DNA from: an uncultured Christensenellaceae bacterium | GTDB taxonomy: Bacteria > Bacillota > Clostridia > Christensenellales > CAG-314 | NCBI GenBank assembly: GCA_910586625.1 | Contig: CAJUIZ010000004.1 | Span: 1-64,000, forward strand | Direction of reading: 5' to 3' | Length of the DNA stretch: 64,000 nucleotides | In this document: positions 23,618-32,547 of the stretch, piece after piece | Layout of the letters: the number at the start of each line of letters is the position of its first letter | Numbering within the stretch: the stretch's first letter is position 1 | Notes under the pieces: generated by a model | The model's database searches: none | The model's input: the letters and a program-made list of their open reading frames with translations, nothing else | What the model was told of the DNA's origin: nothing | Made by a program: the position numbers and the translations under genes

Positions 23618-24997
23618 CTAATCCTGCCAAGGACGGTAGTATTTGTCGAGCAGTTCTTCGCTTATACGTTTGAGCTCGCTGCGCGGAAGAATGCCCAAAA
23701 GCTCCCAGCCGAGATCGAGCGTTTGCTCTATCGTTCGGTTTTCGTTGAAGCCTTGCGCAATATAACGCTTTTCGAACTCCACCGCAAACTTGGCATACAG
23801 CTTGTCGATATCGGACAAAGCCGCTTCGCCCAAAATTGCCGAAAGTTCCTTGGCTTCCTTGCCCTGCGCGTACGCCGAAAACAGCTGGTTCATAGTGCTT
23901 GCGTGGTCTTCGCGGGTTTTACCCTTGCCTATACCCTTGTCCTTCAAACGGGAAAGACTGGGCAAAACGTCGATAGGCGGATTGTAGCCGCGCTTGTAAA
24001 GGTCGCGGGATAGAATGATTTGCCCTTCGGTAATGTAGCCCGTAAGGTCGGGAATGGGGTGCGTCTTGTCGTCTTCCGGCATGGACAGAATGGGAATTTG
24101 CGTTATGCTACCTTTAGATCCGTGAATACGTCCCGCGCGCTCGTAAATCTGTGCAAGGTCGGTATACATATATCCCGGATAACCGCGACGGCCCGGAACT
24201 TCCTTGCGGGCGGCAGACGTTTCGCGCAGCGCTTCCGCATAGTTGGTTATGTCGGTCAAAATTACCAACACCTGCATACCCTTTTCAAACGCCAAATACT
24301 CGGCGCACGTCAAAGCCATACGCGGAGTGGAAATACGCTCGATTGCGGGGTCGTTGGCAAGGTTCATAAACATTACGGTACGCTCTATCGCACCCGTTTT
24401 GTTAAAGTCCTTAATAAAGTAGTCCGCTTCTTCGTAGGTAATACCCATTGCGCCGAACACAACGGCGAACTTTTCGTCGTTACCCAATACCCTTGCCTGA
24501 CGGGCAATCTGTGCTGCAAGCTGGGCATGCGGCAAACCGCTTGCGGAAAACACAGGCAGCTTCTGTCCGCGTACAAGCGTGTTAAGTCCGTCGATGGCGG
24601 ATATACCGGTTTGAATAAATTCGTTAGGGTAATCGCGCGCGTAGGGGTTTATGGGCTGTCCGTTGATATCCAGACGCATATCTGCAATAATCGGCGCGCC
24701 GCCGTCGATGGGGTCGCCCATTCCGTTGAATACACGTCCGAGCATATCTTCCGAAACGGCAAGCTCCAAGCTTCTGCCCAAAAATCTTGCTTTGGATGTG
24801 GAAATTTTTAAGCCTTGCGAGCCTTCGAACAGCTGCACCAACGCTTTGTCGCCGTTGATTTCCAGCACCTTGCCCTTACGGATTTCGCCGTTTTCTTGGC
24901 GAATTTCCACAAGCTCGTTGTAGCTTACGCCTTGCACTTGATCTACAAGCATAAGCGGTCCTACTACTTCGCGAATTGTCTTGTATTCCTTAAACAT
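23618..24997 (-). CDS. atpB: V-type ATP synthase subunit B
   Basis: 459 aa, the non-catalytic nucleotide-site subunit of the A3B3 head. Residues around 'LPVFSASGLPHAQLAAQIARQ' (about 145-165) stand where catalytic subunits have a P-loop, as expected for B. 'ARKEVPGRRGYPGYMYTDLAQIYERAG' marks the family. Overlaps the end of atpA by 8 bp. Confidence 0.97.
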   Translation of the reverse strand: MFKEYKTIREVVGPLMLVDQVQGVSYNELVEIRQENGEIRKGKVLEINGDKALVQLFEGSQGLKISTSKARFLGRSLELAVSEDMLGRVFNGMGDPIDGGAPIIADMRLDINGQPINPYARDYPNEFIQTGISAIDGLNTLVRGQKLPVFSASGLPHAQLAAQIARQARVLGNDEKFAVVFGAMGITYEEADYFIKDFNKTGAIERTVMFMNLANDPAIERISTPRMALTCAEYLAFEKGMQVLVILTDITNYAEALRETSAARKEVPGRRGYPGYMYTDLAQIYERAGRIHGSKGSITQIPILSMPEDDKTHPIPDLTGYITEGQIILSRDLYKRGYNPPIDVLPSLSRLKDKGIGKGKTREDHASTMNQLFSAYAQGKEAKELSAILGEAALSDIDKLYAKFAVEFEKRYIAQGFNENRTIEQTLDLGWELLGILPRSELKRISEELLDKYYRPWQD

Positions 24998-26747
24998 TGG
25001 TTTCTCCTGTGCTAACGAGAGCGTTAATTTCCTTTTTTATATTACGTTGAATTTCTTCGAAACGGTCGATATGCTGTTCTTCGATATACTTGGAACGTCC
25101 TATTTGCTCGCGCACGGGCAAATCGAGCAATGCGGAAAGCTCGACGCCTGCGTCCAAAGCTTCCGTTCCCGCGTGATAAAAGCCCAAAATCAGCTTCATC
25201 ATTCTATACTGCTTGTCCAAGGACGTGTAGGTATCCACTTCGTGGAAAGCGTTTTGGTGAAGATAATCTTCGCGAATGGACTTGGCTGTTTCCATCGTCA
25301 GTCTGTCGCGCGCGCCCAACGCGTCCATTCCTACAAGACGGACTATTTCGTTGAGTTGGCTTTCTTCTTGCAGGACGAAGCGAATCTCTTGCTTCAAGGC
25401 AGTGAAATCTTCCGCAACGTTGTCGGAGTACCAATCTTCCAGTTTATCGTCGTACAGAGAATAACTTGTAATCCAGTCGATAGCAGGGAAATGACGCTTG
25501 TATGCAAGACTTGCAGACAAACCCCAGAATACCTTGACGATACGCAAAGTAGCCTGCGAAACGGGCTCGGACAAGTCGCCGCCCGGGGGAGATACCGCGC
25601 CGATTGCCGATACCGCGCCCACAGTGTCGCCGCTTCCCAAAACGCGAACGATTCCCGCTCGCTCGTAAAACTCGGCAAGACGACTGGACAGGTACGCGGG
25701 ATAGCCTTCTTCGCCCGGCATTTCTTCGAGCCGTCCGCTCATTTCGCGCAATGCTTCCGCCCAACGTGACGTGCTGTCCGCCATTATTGCAACGGTATAA
25801 CCCATATCGCGGAAATACTCCGCAATAGTAATACCCGTATAAATACTCGCTTCGCGCGCGGCAACGGGCATATCGCTGGTGTTGGCAATAAGCACCGTAC
25901 GCTTCATAAGCGGCTCGTTCGTACGCGGATCCTTTAATTCCGGAAATTCGTGCAGAACGTCCGTCATCTCGTTACCGCGTTCGCCGCAGCCTATGTAGAC
26001 GATGATATCGGCGTCCACCCATTTGGCAAGCTGATGCTGAACTATGGTTTTGCCGCTGCCGAACGGTCCCGGAACGGCCGCTACGCCGCCCTTTGCAATC
26101 GGAAACAACGTGTCTATTACGCGTTGTCCTGTGACCATAGGGTAATCGGGAGACATCTTGGACTTATACGGACGTCCTTTACGGACGGGCCACTTCTGCA
26201 ACATGGTAAGCTCCCTGTCGCCCACCTTGCATATCACGTCCGTAATAGTATAGTCTCCTTCGGAAGCAACAGACTTTACTTCGCCTTCAACGCCGTAGGG
26301 AACCATTATCTTGTGCAGTACGACCTTCGTTTCCTGTACCGTTCCCAAAACGTCGCCGGCGACTACCTTGTCGCCCGTCTTTGCAACGGGTACGAAATGC
26401 CATTTTTTGCCGCGGTCGAGCGAATTGACTTCGATACCGCGACCGATACGGCTGCCGGACTTATCCATAAGTACGTCGAGCGGACGTTGAATACCGTCGA
26501 ATATGCTTTCGATAAGACCCGGCGCAAGCTCGACGGACAAGGGCGCGCCTGTGGATACCACTTCGTCGCCGATGGTCAAGCCGCTCGTTTCTTCGTATAC
26601 CTGTATGCTGGCGCGGTCGTTTCTCAGTTCTATGACTTCGCCTATCAACTTTTTATCCGAAACCTTTACGACGTCGAACATTTCCACGTCCGCAAGATTT
26701 TCCGCAACTATCAGCGGTCCGCTGACTTTAATTATCTTTCCGTTCAT
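24990..26747 (-). CDS. atpA: V-type ATP synthase catalytic subunit A
   Basis: 585 aa. Catalytic P-loop 'GPFGSGKTIV' near 230 and the long A-specific insertion before it ('non-homologous region', about 110-190). 'VAIMADSTSRWAEALREMSGRLEEMPGEEGYPAYL' region is conserved. AGGAG precedes the ATG. A 138-bp gap separates it from the F-subunit gene; I see no gene there, so an internal promoter is possible. The enzyme couples ATP hydrolysis to ion pumping, here probably Na+ (see subunit K). Confidence 0.97.
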   Translation of the reverse strand: MNGKIIKVSGPLIVAENLADVEMFDVVKVSDKKLIGEVIELRNDRASIQVYEETSGLTIGDEVVSTGAPLSVELAPGLIESIFDGIQRPLDVLMDKSGSRIGRGIEVNSLDRGKKWHFVPVAKTGDKVVAGDVLGTVQETKVVLHKIMVPYGVEGEVKSVASEGDYTITDVICKVGDRELTMLQKWPVRKGRPYKSKMSPDYPMVTGQRVIDTLFPIAKGGVAAVPGPFGSGKTIVQHQLAKWVDADIIVYIGCGERGNEMTDVLHEFPELKDPRTNEPLMKRTVLIANTSDMPVAAREASIYTGITIAEYFRDMGYTVAIMADSTSRWAEALREMSGRLEEMPGEEGYPAYLSSRLAEFYERAGIVRVLGSGDTVGAVSAIGAVSPPGGDLSEPVSQATLRIVKVFWGLSASLAYKRHFPAIDWITSYSLYDDKLEDWYSDNVAEDFTALKQEIRFVLQEESQLNEIVRLVGMDALGARDRLTMETAKSIREDYLHQNAFHEVDTYTSLDKQYRMMKLILGFYHAGTEALDAGVELSALLDLPVREQIGRSKYIEEQHIDRFEEIQRNIKKEINALVSTGETNV

Positions 26748-26885
26748 TACATTTACTCCTAAACGAATGATTTATTTCTTAATTTAACCCACAAAAGAAC
26801 GTATATTACCTAATTCCAAATTCGTCACGCAAGGCGAATCGAAGCCGAAAACGGTATTTGCAGGCGACCTGCTCGTGCAGTCGGG

Positions 26886-27206
26886 CTACTTATTGAAAAT
26901 AATATCTACCCCTATAGCCTTTTCTACGTCGTTCTTTATACCTTGCATACCCAATCCGCTCGACTGTTCCGTCGTAGGAATAGGCACTACCGCAGGGAAG
27001 GTGACGGTTTTGCACTTCGCAAGCGTATCGGGAATCTGCTCCGCAAGATTTTCCGCAACGAAAATCACGGCGTAACCGCCTTGCGAAAGTTTTTTAATTA
27101 AAGCGCGCGTTTCGTCCGCCGTAGATGAGTCGAATACTTCCGCCCCCACAGACTTAAACGCAAGCACGCTGTCTTTGTCTCCGATAACCGCAATCTTGTT
27201 ATACAT
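26886..27206 (-). CDS. atpF: V-type ATP synthase subunit F
   Basis: 106 aa, Rossmann-like small stalk subunit: 'KIAVIGDKDSVLAFKSVGAEV' start and 'YAVIFVAENLAEQI' in the middle are typical. It binds the D subunit in the rotor. One-base overlap with the atpC stop. Confidence 0.92.
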   Translation of the reverse strand: MYNKIAVIGDKDSVLAFKSVGAEVFDSSTADETRALIKKLSQGGYAVIFVAENLAEQIPDTLAKCKTVTFPAVVPIPTTEQSSGLGMQGIKNDVEKAIGVDIIFNK

Positions 27207-28165
27207 TACTTATTACCTTGGTTTTCTTTATTTTGCCGACTTTTTATTTCGACAAAAATACGTCTTATTTCGTCTATTTCGTTTACCTTACGGTAAAAAT
27301 AGTCTAAGACCGGTTGTACGCTCAAAAGGTCCGTTTCTTCGGAAATAATAGCGAAAATCCTTTCATCACGCGCGCGTTCGGCAGACAATAAGTCGGCTTT
27401 ATCCGACGTACACAAAGCATAGAACGACTTGTACTCGTAGGGCAAGTCGCTTGCCGACTGTTCGTTATCCCACAGTTTCAGCAGCATTTCGCGGCATACC
27501 GAGCCGCCGTCTACAATCAGGTCGGCATAGTCTTCCTTAGCTGCGGAAGCGCGTTTTAAGCGATATGCAGTCATAATATTGACGGTATTGACTTCGTAAT
27601 CGAACAGCCTTTTGATAATTTTGACGCGGCATCTTTTAGCGCACGCGCGCATTTCCGCAAACATAGCCTTGTCTAACGTTTTGTCTACGATACGCGGACT
27701 TTTTTTGCCTTCGGCGAACAGAGTATCTATCTCGTCGCACGCTTCCGCCATATTTTTCGATACGACGGAATAGTCGTCCTTAACGAAAGAATCCTGCATA
27801 ACGCGAGCGGAAACAGAGCCTTCCTGATAGCAGTAAGGAATTCCGTCCACGCGCATATATTTACTTTTCATCAGCGCCTTAGCGTTGAGATAATCGTACC
27901 GAGCGACAACGTAGCTTTCCACGCGTTTATCATAACACAGTTCCTTGAACAACTTTAACGCGCCGTCTATCTCGCCACGCAGTATCGCTTCGTAATCGTT
28001 TGCCGAATCTACGCTCGATCCGTTGCCGTAACCGCTTTCGTACAGTATTTTCAACGCTTCGGCTACTGTGTTGCATTCCTTCAAACGCGCAAACTTGTCC
28101 GCGCCGAAAAGCTTTGTGGACAACACCGCCGCCCGTCCGTTAGCGTACAGTTGAATTTCGCTCAT
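27206..28165 (-). CDS. atpC: V-type ATP synthase subunit C
   Basis: 319 aa, mainly helical; the funnel-shaped socket that connects the central stalk to the membrane ring. Conserved elements: 'VRLKSALLSxxxFxRL'-like start in relaxed form ('RAAVLSTKLFGADKFARL'), 'SYVVARYDYLNAKALMKSKY' near 88 and a C-terminal 'PVLDYFYRKVNEIDEIRRIF', the strongest family mark. Confidence 0.93.
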   Translation of the reverse strand: MSEIQLYANGRAAVLSTKLFGADKFARLKECNTVAEALKILYESGYGNGSSVDSANDYEAILRGEIDGALKLFKELCYDKRVESYVVARYDYLNAKALMKSKYMRVDGIPYCYQEGSVSARVMQDSFVKDDYSVVSKNMAEACDEIDTLFAEGKKSPRIVDKTLDKAMFAEMRACAKRCRVKIIKRLFDYEVNTVNIMTAYRLKRASAAKEDYADLIVDGGSVCREMLLKLWDNEQSASDLPYEYKSFYALCTSDKADLLSAERARDERIFAIISEETDLLSVQPVLDYFYRKVNEIDEIRRIFVEIKSRQNKENQGNK

Positions 28166-28166
28166 T

Positions 28167-28751
28167 TTAATCTCCGAATAATGCCGCCGCTACTTGACTT
28201 TCCGTTTGTTCACGCATATATCCCGTAACCGTTTCGAGAGTTAAATCCTTTTCGTAGCCTTTGCCTATAAGAATAATTCCGCCGCGCCCGTCGTGACGTT
28301 TTTTGTCCAACTTCAGTTCCATATCAAAGCTTTCGAGAAACTTATCCGTTACGATTTTGTCCGAAGCGGAAACGCGCACCGCTTCGCCCTTTTCGGCAAA
28401 ACGCTTTATAAGCGACGTTATAAACGCCGCCTTGTCCTTATCCAAAGCGTTTGCAAGCTTGTCCTGCGCTTTATTGTAGCATTCCGCAATAAGCCGTTGC
28501 TTTGCCGCCAGCTTATACTTGCGCGCTTCTAACTCGGCAGAAGAAAGACGGTTTTTAAGCCGTTCTTTGCTTTGCTCGTCTATACGCGCGGAAAGCGTTT
28601 CCTTTTCCTGCTCGATTTGAGCGTCGCACCTGTCTAACGTTGCGCGAAGACTTGCGTTTGCCTGCGACAAAATCTCCTGACAGCGCGCGTCGGCATCAGC
28701 AAGAATCTTGTTGATGATATTTTCCTTTCCGTTCATTGAAATCTCCGACAA
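28167..28751 (-). CDS. atpE: V-type ATP synthase subunit E
   Basis: 194 aa; peripheral stalk subunit. N-terminal long helix (about 5-95, charged and alanine-rich, coiled coil with subunit G/H) and C-terminal globular domain with 'GGIILIGKGYEKDLTLE'. It holds the stator to the A3B3 head. Its start directly follows the stop of the K-subunit gene. Confidence 0.9.
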   Translation of the reverse strand: MSEISMNGKENIINKILADADARCQEILSQANASLRATLDRCDAQIEQEKETLSARIDEQSKERLKNRLSSAELEARKYKLAAKQRLIAECYNKAQDKLANALDKDKAAFITSLIKRFAEKGEAVRVSASDKIVTDKFLESFDMELKLDKKRHDGRGGIILIGKGYEKDLTLETVTGYMREQTESQVAAALFGD

Positions 28752-29321
28752 TTATCCTACAAGCAGCGAAGCAACAGCCAAAGCCGCTTCTTTAACGGGT
28801 TCGTCTATTCTGATATTGGGAATACTTGCCACGGGGAAATGGTTAAACAAAATTATTGATACTACAAGTCCCAGCAACGCGTAGAATTCGATCATTGCGG
28901 GGAACAGGAACGCCTTGGAAGTTTCGCTGTTTTTACCCACTGCAATAATAGTAGCCGCCGAAGCTTTACCTTGCAAAATTGCAGATACCATACCGCCTAT
29001 CATCATAGGCAAACAAGCCATAAGCACGTTCCAGCCCTGCGCCATTATCTGCGCTTGAGAAGCGCTGTCCAAAACGCCTGCCGACGTCAAATTGGCAATT
29101 GTGGGAAGGGCGGACGCTCCGATAAAAGCTATTGCAAAGCCGTACAACCCCTGCGTTGCGGGTAACAACGTAAGAATAATAACCTTGCCGAACTTTTTGG
29201 GATCTTCCGCCAACACGCCTGCGGAAGCCGTTGCCGTAGCTTTCAGCCCCAAGCCGGAGCCGATACCGCACAGAAGAGCGGTTAATGCCAATCCGATAAT
29301 ACCTAACGTTAAACCTGTCAT
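28752..29321 (-). CDS. atpK: V-type ATP synthase proteolipid subunit K, Na+-binding type
   Basis: 189 aa, two hairpins (four membrane helices) forming the rotor ring. The residues that bind Na+ in Enterococcus hirae NtpK are all present by motif: Leu-x-x-Thr-Gln in 'LLPATQGLYGF', Gln in 'ILQGKASAAT' and the essential Glu in 'AMIEFYALLG' of helix 4. This supports a sodium-translocating enzyme. Compared with the usual 156-160 aa the protein has about 25 extra residues after helix 4 ('NIRIDEPVKEAALAVASLL'), which may be a fifth short helix. Confidence 0.93.
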   Translation of the reverse strand: MTGLTLGIIGLALTALLCGIGSGLGLKATATASAGVLAEDPKKFGKVIILTLLPATQGLYGFAIAFIGASALPTIANLTSAGVLDSASQAQIMAQGWNVLMACLPMMIGGMVSAILQGKASAATIIAVGKNSETSKAFLFPAMIEFYALLGLVVSIILFNHFPVASIPNIRIDEPVKEAALAVASLLVG

Positions 29322-29402
29322 CGTTATTTTCTCCTTTCAAGTTAAAAGTTTGAAATTTTTTATATATTTTTGCAACGGTGTTTTCCGTTGTTTTTGCCTT
29401 AG

Positions 29403-31430
29403 TTACTTATCTTTAACCAGTACGTACTTGGTGTCACTGCCGAAGGGTATAAACAACTGACCTTCGCCCGTATAAAACTTTCCGAAAAATTCGACGTATT
29501 GAAGCCGTCCGTTATGTATATATACGCTTAGTACCCCCATTGCAAGATTGAACAAATGCGCAATAACAAGCACTATTCCAGCAAATATATATCCGGTGGG
29601 CATAGAACCGTCGCCTATAAGCATTTTGCTTATATCGTTAATAACGCTTCCTACAAGCGCGCTGCTAAGCATAAGCCCGAATACGCGAATATAACTCATA
29701 ACGTCCGAAAAATAATTGATTATGCCGTAGACGGAACCGAAACTACTCTTAACCTTTCCCAAAAAGCCTTTGCTTCCCAGACCTGCGAATATTACTCCTA
29801 CCGCAAGAGACGCCAAGCATACGTATAACGCAACACGACCGACGATATCGGGCAGCCTTACGCTTGCCCAAGGCTCGTAAGCCGCCATATCCAACGCAGT
29901 GTTGAAAATAGCGACTATCAGGCTGATAAACGTTATTATCCAAGGAAAATCGGCAAGCCAAGCTGCCAAATACTGTTTACGCTTGATTTTTACAGCCATC
30001 TTACAGCTGATACCCGCGCAAATATGCACAATACCCAATATAAGGCTCAAAACCATCATTACCATAGGATATTTGTCTGGAGCAGGTATTGGCGGCTGTA
30101 TGCCGAGATTATTGTAAATAGGGAAACAAAACGCGCTGCCGAACAACACTCCCACCACGATTGCTGACAAACCGCAAATGCCGAACAGCTGCAACATCGT
30201 TTTGATACCGGTACGCTGCTTTATTGCAAACGTTGCGAATATACCTGCGACAAGCAGTAACGCTCCGTAGCCGATATCCGCCACCATAAAGCCGAAGATA
30301 AGAAAATAGAACACCGACATAACCGGGTTGGGATCCACTTCGTGATAGTCTGGCGGAGAATACATATTGGTTATAGACTCGAAAGGCTTGACGAGCTTAT
30401 TATTCTTCACCAACGTGGGCGCAAATTCGTCTTCGCCGATATCGTCGTATGCCGTAACGGCGTAGTTGGTAGCGTCTTCTATCGCCTTGGTTACCTTGTT
30501 TTCGTCTTCGGCGGGATAGTACGCTTCCATAACGAAGGTTTTGTCCGTTATTTGCAGGTCGCCTTCGGCAGACAGCTTTTTGTCACGGAGAGCCAAATAG
30601 TCTACGTATATCTTCCATTCGGAAATGTTATCCGCATAGGATACGACGCGGGCTTCGGTAACGCCGAGCTGCTCGTTAAGTCCTGCGATTTGCCTGTTCA
30701 AATCTTCTGCGGCAACCTTGGGCAAAACATCGCAAGCAACGGGACACTTGACCATCCCGAAAGTCAGCGCGCGCTCGAAAAATTCCGCTTGACTTTTGTG
30801 AACTACGGCGACGGCAACGGTTTTAGACCGAACAGTATCGATAATTTCCAATTCCGCCATATCGTATTCCGCAGTCAGCTTCATGATACTTTCGCGTTCG
30901 CTGTCGTTAAACTGTACCAATTGAACGAAAGAGCTTTCCGTATCCGCATACCAAGACGTAGGGTGCGGAAGATTGACTATTAATGAAAGGCGTTTTAGTT
31001 CCGTTTCCTTTTGCGTTTTTTGCGCGGTTATTTCGGCTATTTGCTGTTTCAACAAAGTCAAAGCGTCCATATCCGAATCGATACGCGCCGAGTTACTTCC
31101 GAAATGCAAAAAATAGTCGTAATTTATCTCAGTCAAGGGACGGGCAAAGCTGCTTTGGGGCAGCTTGACTTCCGCAACGGACTTGTTGCGCTTGTTCTTT
31201 GCGTTATACAACTCCGTTTGCTGCTTAACGTAGGCTATCGCTTCTTCCGTACGCGCAATTTTTTCCGCAAGACGTTCCCTTTGAGCGGAAACGTCCGAGC
31301 TTGTACACGCGTCAATATCCGCGCTGCGTTTAAGTTCGACGCAGGCGCTTTTTACAAGCGAATCGAATATGCTTTCCTTGTCCGACAAAACGGAAATCAA
31401 GGTAAGTTTTTTCATAGTGACGATTGCCAT
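29403..31430 (-). CDS. atpI: V-type ATP synthase subunit I (stator a-subunit)
   Basis: 675 aa. N-terminal cytoplasmic half (1-355) with two coiled-coil stretches, then eight membrane helices (about 385-650). The conserved Arg-bearing helix 'IRVFGLMLSSALVGSV' lies near 575-590; this arginine lines the ion channel opposite the ring glutamate. Overlaps the stop of the G/H subunit gene by one base. Confidence 0.95.
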   Translation of the reverse strand: MAIVTMKKLTLISVLSDKESIFDSLVKSACVELKRSADIDACTSSDVSAQRERLAEKIARTEEAIAYVKQQTELYNAKNKRNKSVAEVKLPQSSFARPLTEINYDYFLHFGSNSARIDSDMDALTLLKQQIAEITAQKTQKETELKRLSLIVNLPHPTSWYADTESSFVQLVQFNDSERESIMKLTAEYDMAELEIIDTVRSKTVAVAVVHKSQAEFFERALTFGMVKCPVACDVLPKVAAEDLNRQIAGLNEQLGVTEARVVSYADNISEWKIYVDYLALRDKKLSAEGDLQITDKTFVMEAYYPAEDENKVTKAIEDATNYAVTAYDDIGEDEFAPTLVKNNKLVKPFESITNMYSPPDYHEVDPNPVMSVFYFLIFGFMVADIGYGALLLVAGIFATFAIKQRTGIKTMLQLFGICGLSAIVVGVLFGSAFCFPIYNNLGIQPPIPAPDKYPMVMMVLSLILGIVHICAGISCKMAVKIKRKQYLAAWLADFPWIITFISLIVAIFNTALDMAAYEPWASVRLPDIVGRVALYVCLASLAVGVIFAGLGSKGFLGKVKSSFGSVYGIINYFSDVMSYIRVFGLMLSSALVGSVINDISKMLIGDGSMPTGYIFAGIVLVIAHLFNLAMGVLSVYIHNGRLQYVEFFGKFYTGEGQLFIPFGSDTKYVLVKDK

Positions 31431-31738
31431 TACAAAGATTTCTCCATAATGATTTGTACAGCTTTGTCTATATTCTTGGAATAAGCGGCAATTTCTCTGT
31501 CGCTTGCGGAATTAAGCTCGGCAAGTCTTTCGTTAGCCTGAACGGCGGCTTGCTCGTCCGCCTGCTTCATAGCTTCGGCGTACGCTTTTTTGTTGGCGGC
31601 AACCGCTTGTTTTTTACGCAGCTCCGCTTCGATTTCCGCGGAAGAGACTATTTCTCCTGCCTTACGTTCCGCTTCGGCAACGCGCTTTTTTGCAAGGTCT
31701 TCCGCTTCCAATATAGAGTTGACAACTTCTTCAATCAT
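31430..31738 (-). CDS. V-type ATP synthase subunit G/H, peripheral stalk
   Basis: 102 aa, one long charged helix predicted to form a coiled coil ('AEDLAKKRVAEAERKAGEIV', heptad pattern throughout). It pairs with subunit E in the peripheral stalk. First gene of the nine-gene ATPase operon; AGGAG 5 bases before the ATG. The operon order H-I-K-E-C-F-A-B-D is a normal Clostridia/Enterococcus type. Confidence 0.85.
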   Translation of the reverse strand: MIEEVVNSILEAEDLAKKRVAEAERKAGEIVSSAEIEAELRKKQAVAANKKAYAEAMKQADEQAAVQANERLAELNSASDREIAAYSKNIDKAVQIIMEKSL

Positions 31739-31789
31739 AAAATCTCCTTTTGCCGACCAAACGCACGACGGATTTTTTCACAGTCGCTA

Positions 31790-32020
31790 CGCTTTGTGTT
31801 CAAAAATTTTCCCCGTCGTAGTCGGACTATAAGGAAGCAAACGTCCGTTTTGCTTCATTTTTTTAATTTCGGCGGGCGTACATTTGCCCGAAGCTTCGAG
31901 CACAGCTCTCGCTCTCGTTACGCTGATAGCAACACACTGTGCTGTTTGGCTTAACGCTACTCGCCCGCCAACCCCGTATGGGCGCGAAGGTCAGGTTCAC
32001 GCCCTGACTTCGCGGGAACT
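31790..32020 (-). ncRNA. Structured RNA candidate of about 210 nt
   Basis: The 316-bp gap between rpiB and the ATPase operon is unusually GC-rich and full of pairing. On the minus strand: (a) 32013-32003 pairs with 31995-31984 (one bulge, 7-nt loop); (b) GGCGGGCG (31969-31962) pairs with CGCCCGCC (31878-31871) and encloses (c) AGCACAG (31943-31937) with CTGTGCT (31905-31899); (d) 31856-31846 pairs with 31843-31834; (e) ACGACGG near 31816 could pair with CCGTCGT near 31770. TATAAT at 32029-32024 could be a -10, but there is no good -35. It is not SRP, RNase P or tmRNA. Size, clade and the long closing stem make a raiA-type or 6S RNA worth testing; I cannot decide between these or a leader of the ATPase operon. 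Confidence 0.5.
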
Positions 32021-32054
32021 TTGATTATAGTATCCGAGCAAACGCACGAGCGAA

Positions 32055-32480
32055 TTATTCTATTTTGTTAACTCTCGCACGGTGTCTGCCGCCGTCAAAC
32101 TCCGTAGTTATAAACGCGTCCGTCATAAGCTTGGCAAGCTCGAACGTTACGTACTTCTGCCCCATTGCCAAAACGTTTGCGTCGTTGTGTCTTCTTGACA
32201 TAGTAGCCATATCCACATTGGTACACAAAGCGCATCTTACGCCCTTGATCTTGTTGGCTACGATACTGACCCCTATACCGGTGGTACATACTATAAGCCC
32301 CTTGCCGCATTCGCCGTTTGCAACGGACAAAGCCGCAGGTCGGGCGAAATCGGGATAATCGCAGCTTTCTTTGCCTTCCGTACCGAAGTCTTGTACTTCG
32401 TATCCCTTGCTTACAAGGTAATCTCTCAACAGGTTTTTAAGCTCCACGCCGCCGTGGTCGCTTGCCAATGCAATTTTCAT
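32055..32480 (-). CDS. rpiB: Ribose-5-phosphate isomerase B
   Basis: 141 aa, RpiB/LacA/LacB family, interconverting ribose 5-phosphate and ribulose 5-phosphate. 'ALASDHGGVELK' (3-14), catalytic Cys in 'LIVCTTGIGVSIVANK' near 67, 'CALCTNVDMATMSRRHNDAN' and a C-terminal 'GGRHRARV' are typical; the loop is CTTGIG rather than the common CGTGIG. Strong GGAGG-like site before the ATG. Confidence 0.93.
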   Translation of the reverse strand: MKIALASDHGGVELKNLLRDYLVSKGYEVQDFGTEGKESCDYPDFARPAALSVANGECGKGLIVCTTGIGVSIVANKIKGVRCALCTNVDMATMSRRHNDANVLAMGQKYVTFELAKLMTDAFITTEFDGGRHRARVNKIE

Positions 32481-32547
32481 AAATCGCCCTCCGCTTGAAA
32501 TATTCCGTTAATTGCTAACCGTACGCGCGGCGCTAACCGCTTAAACG

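Noticed and set aside
24020..24811. Long plus-strand open frame opposite the V-ATPase B gene
   Set aside because: Antisense to a highly conserved gene; arises from codon bias.
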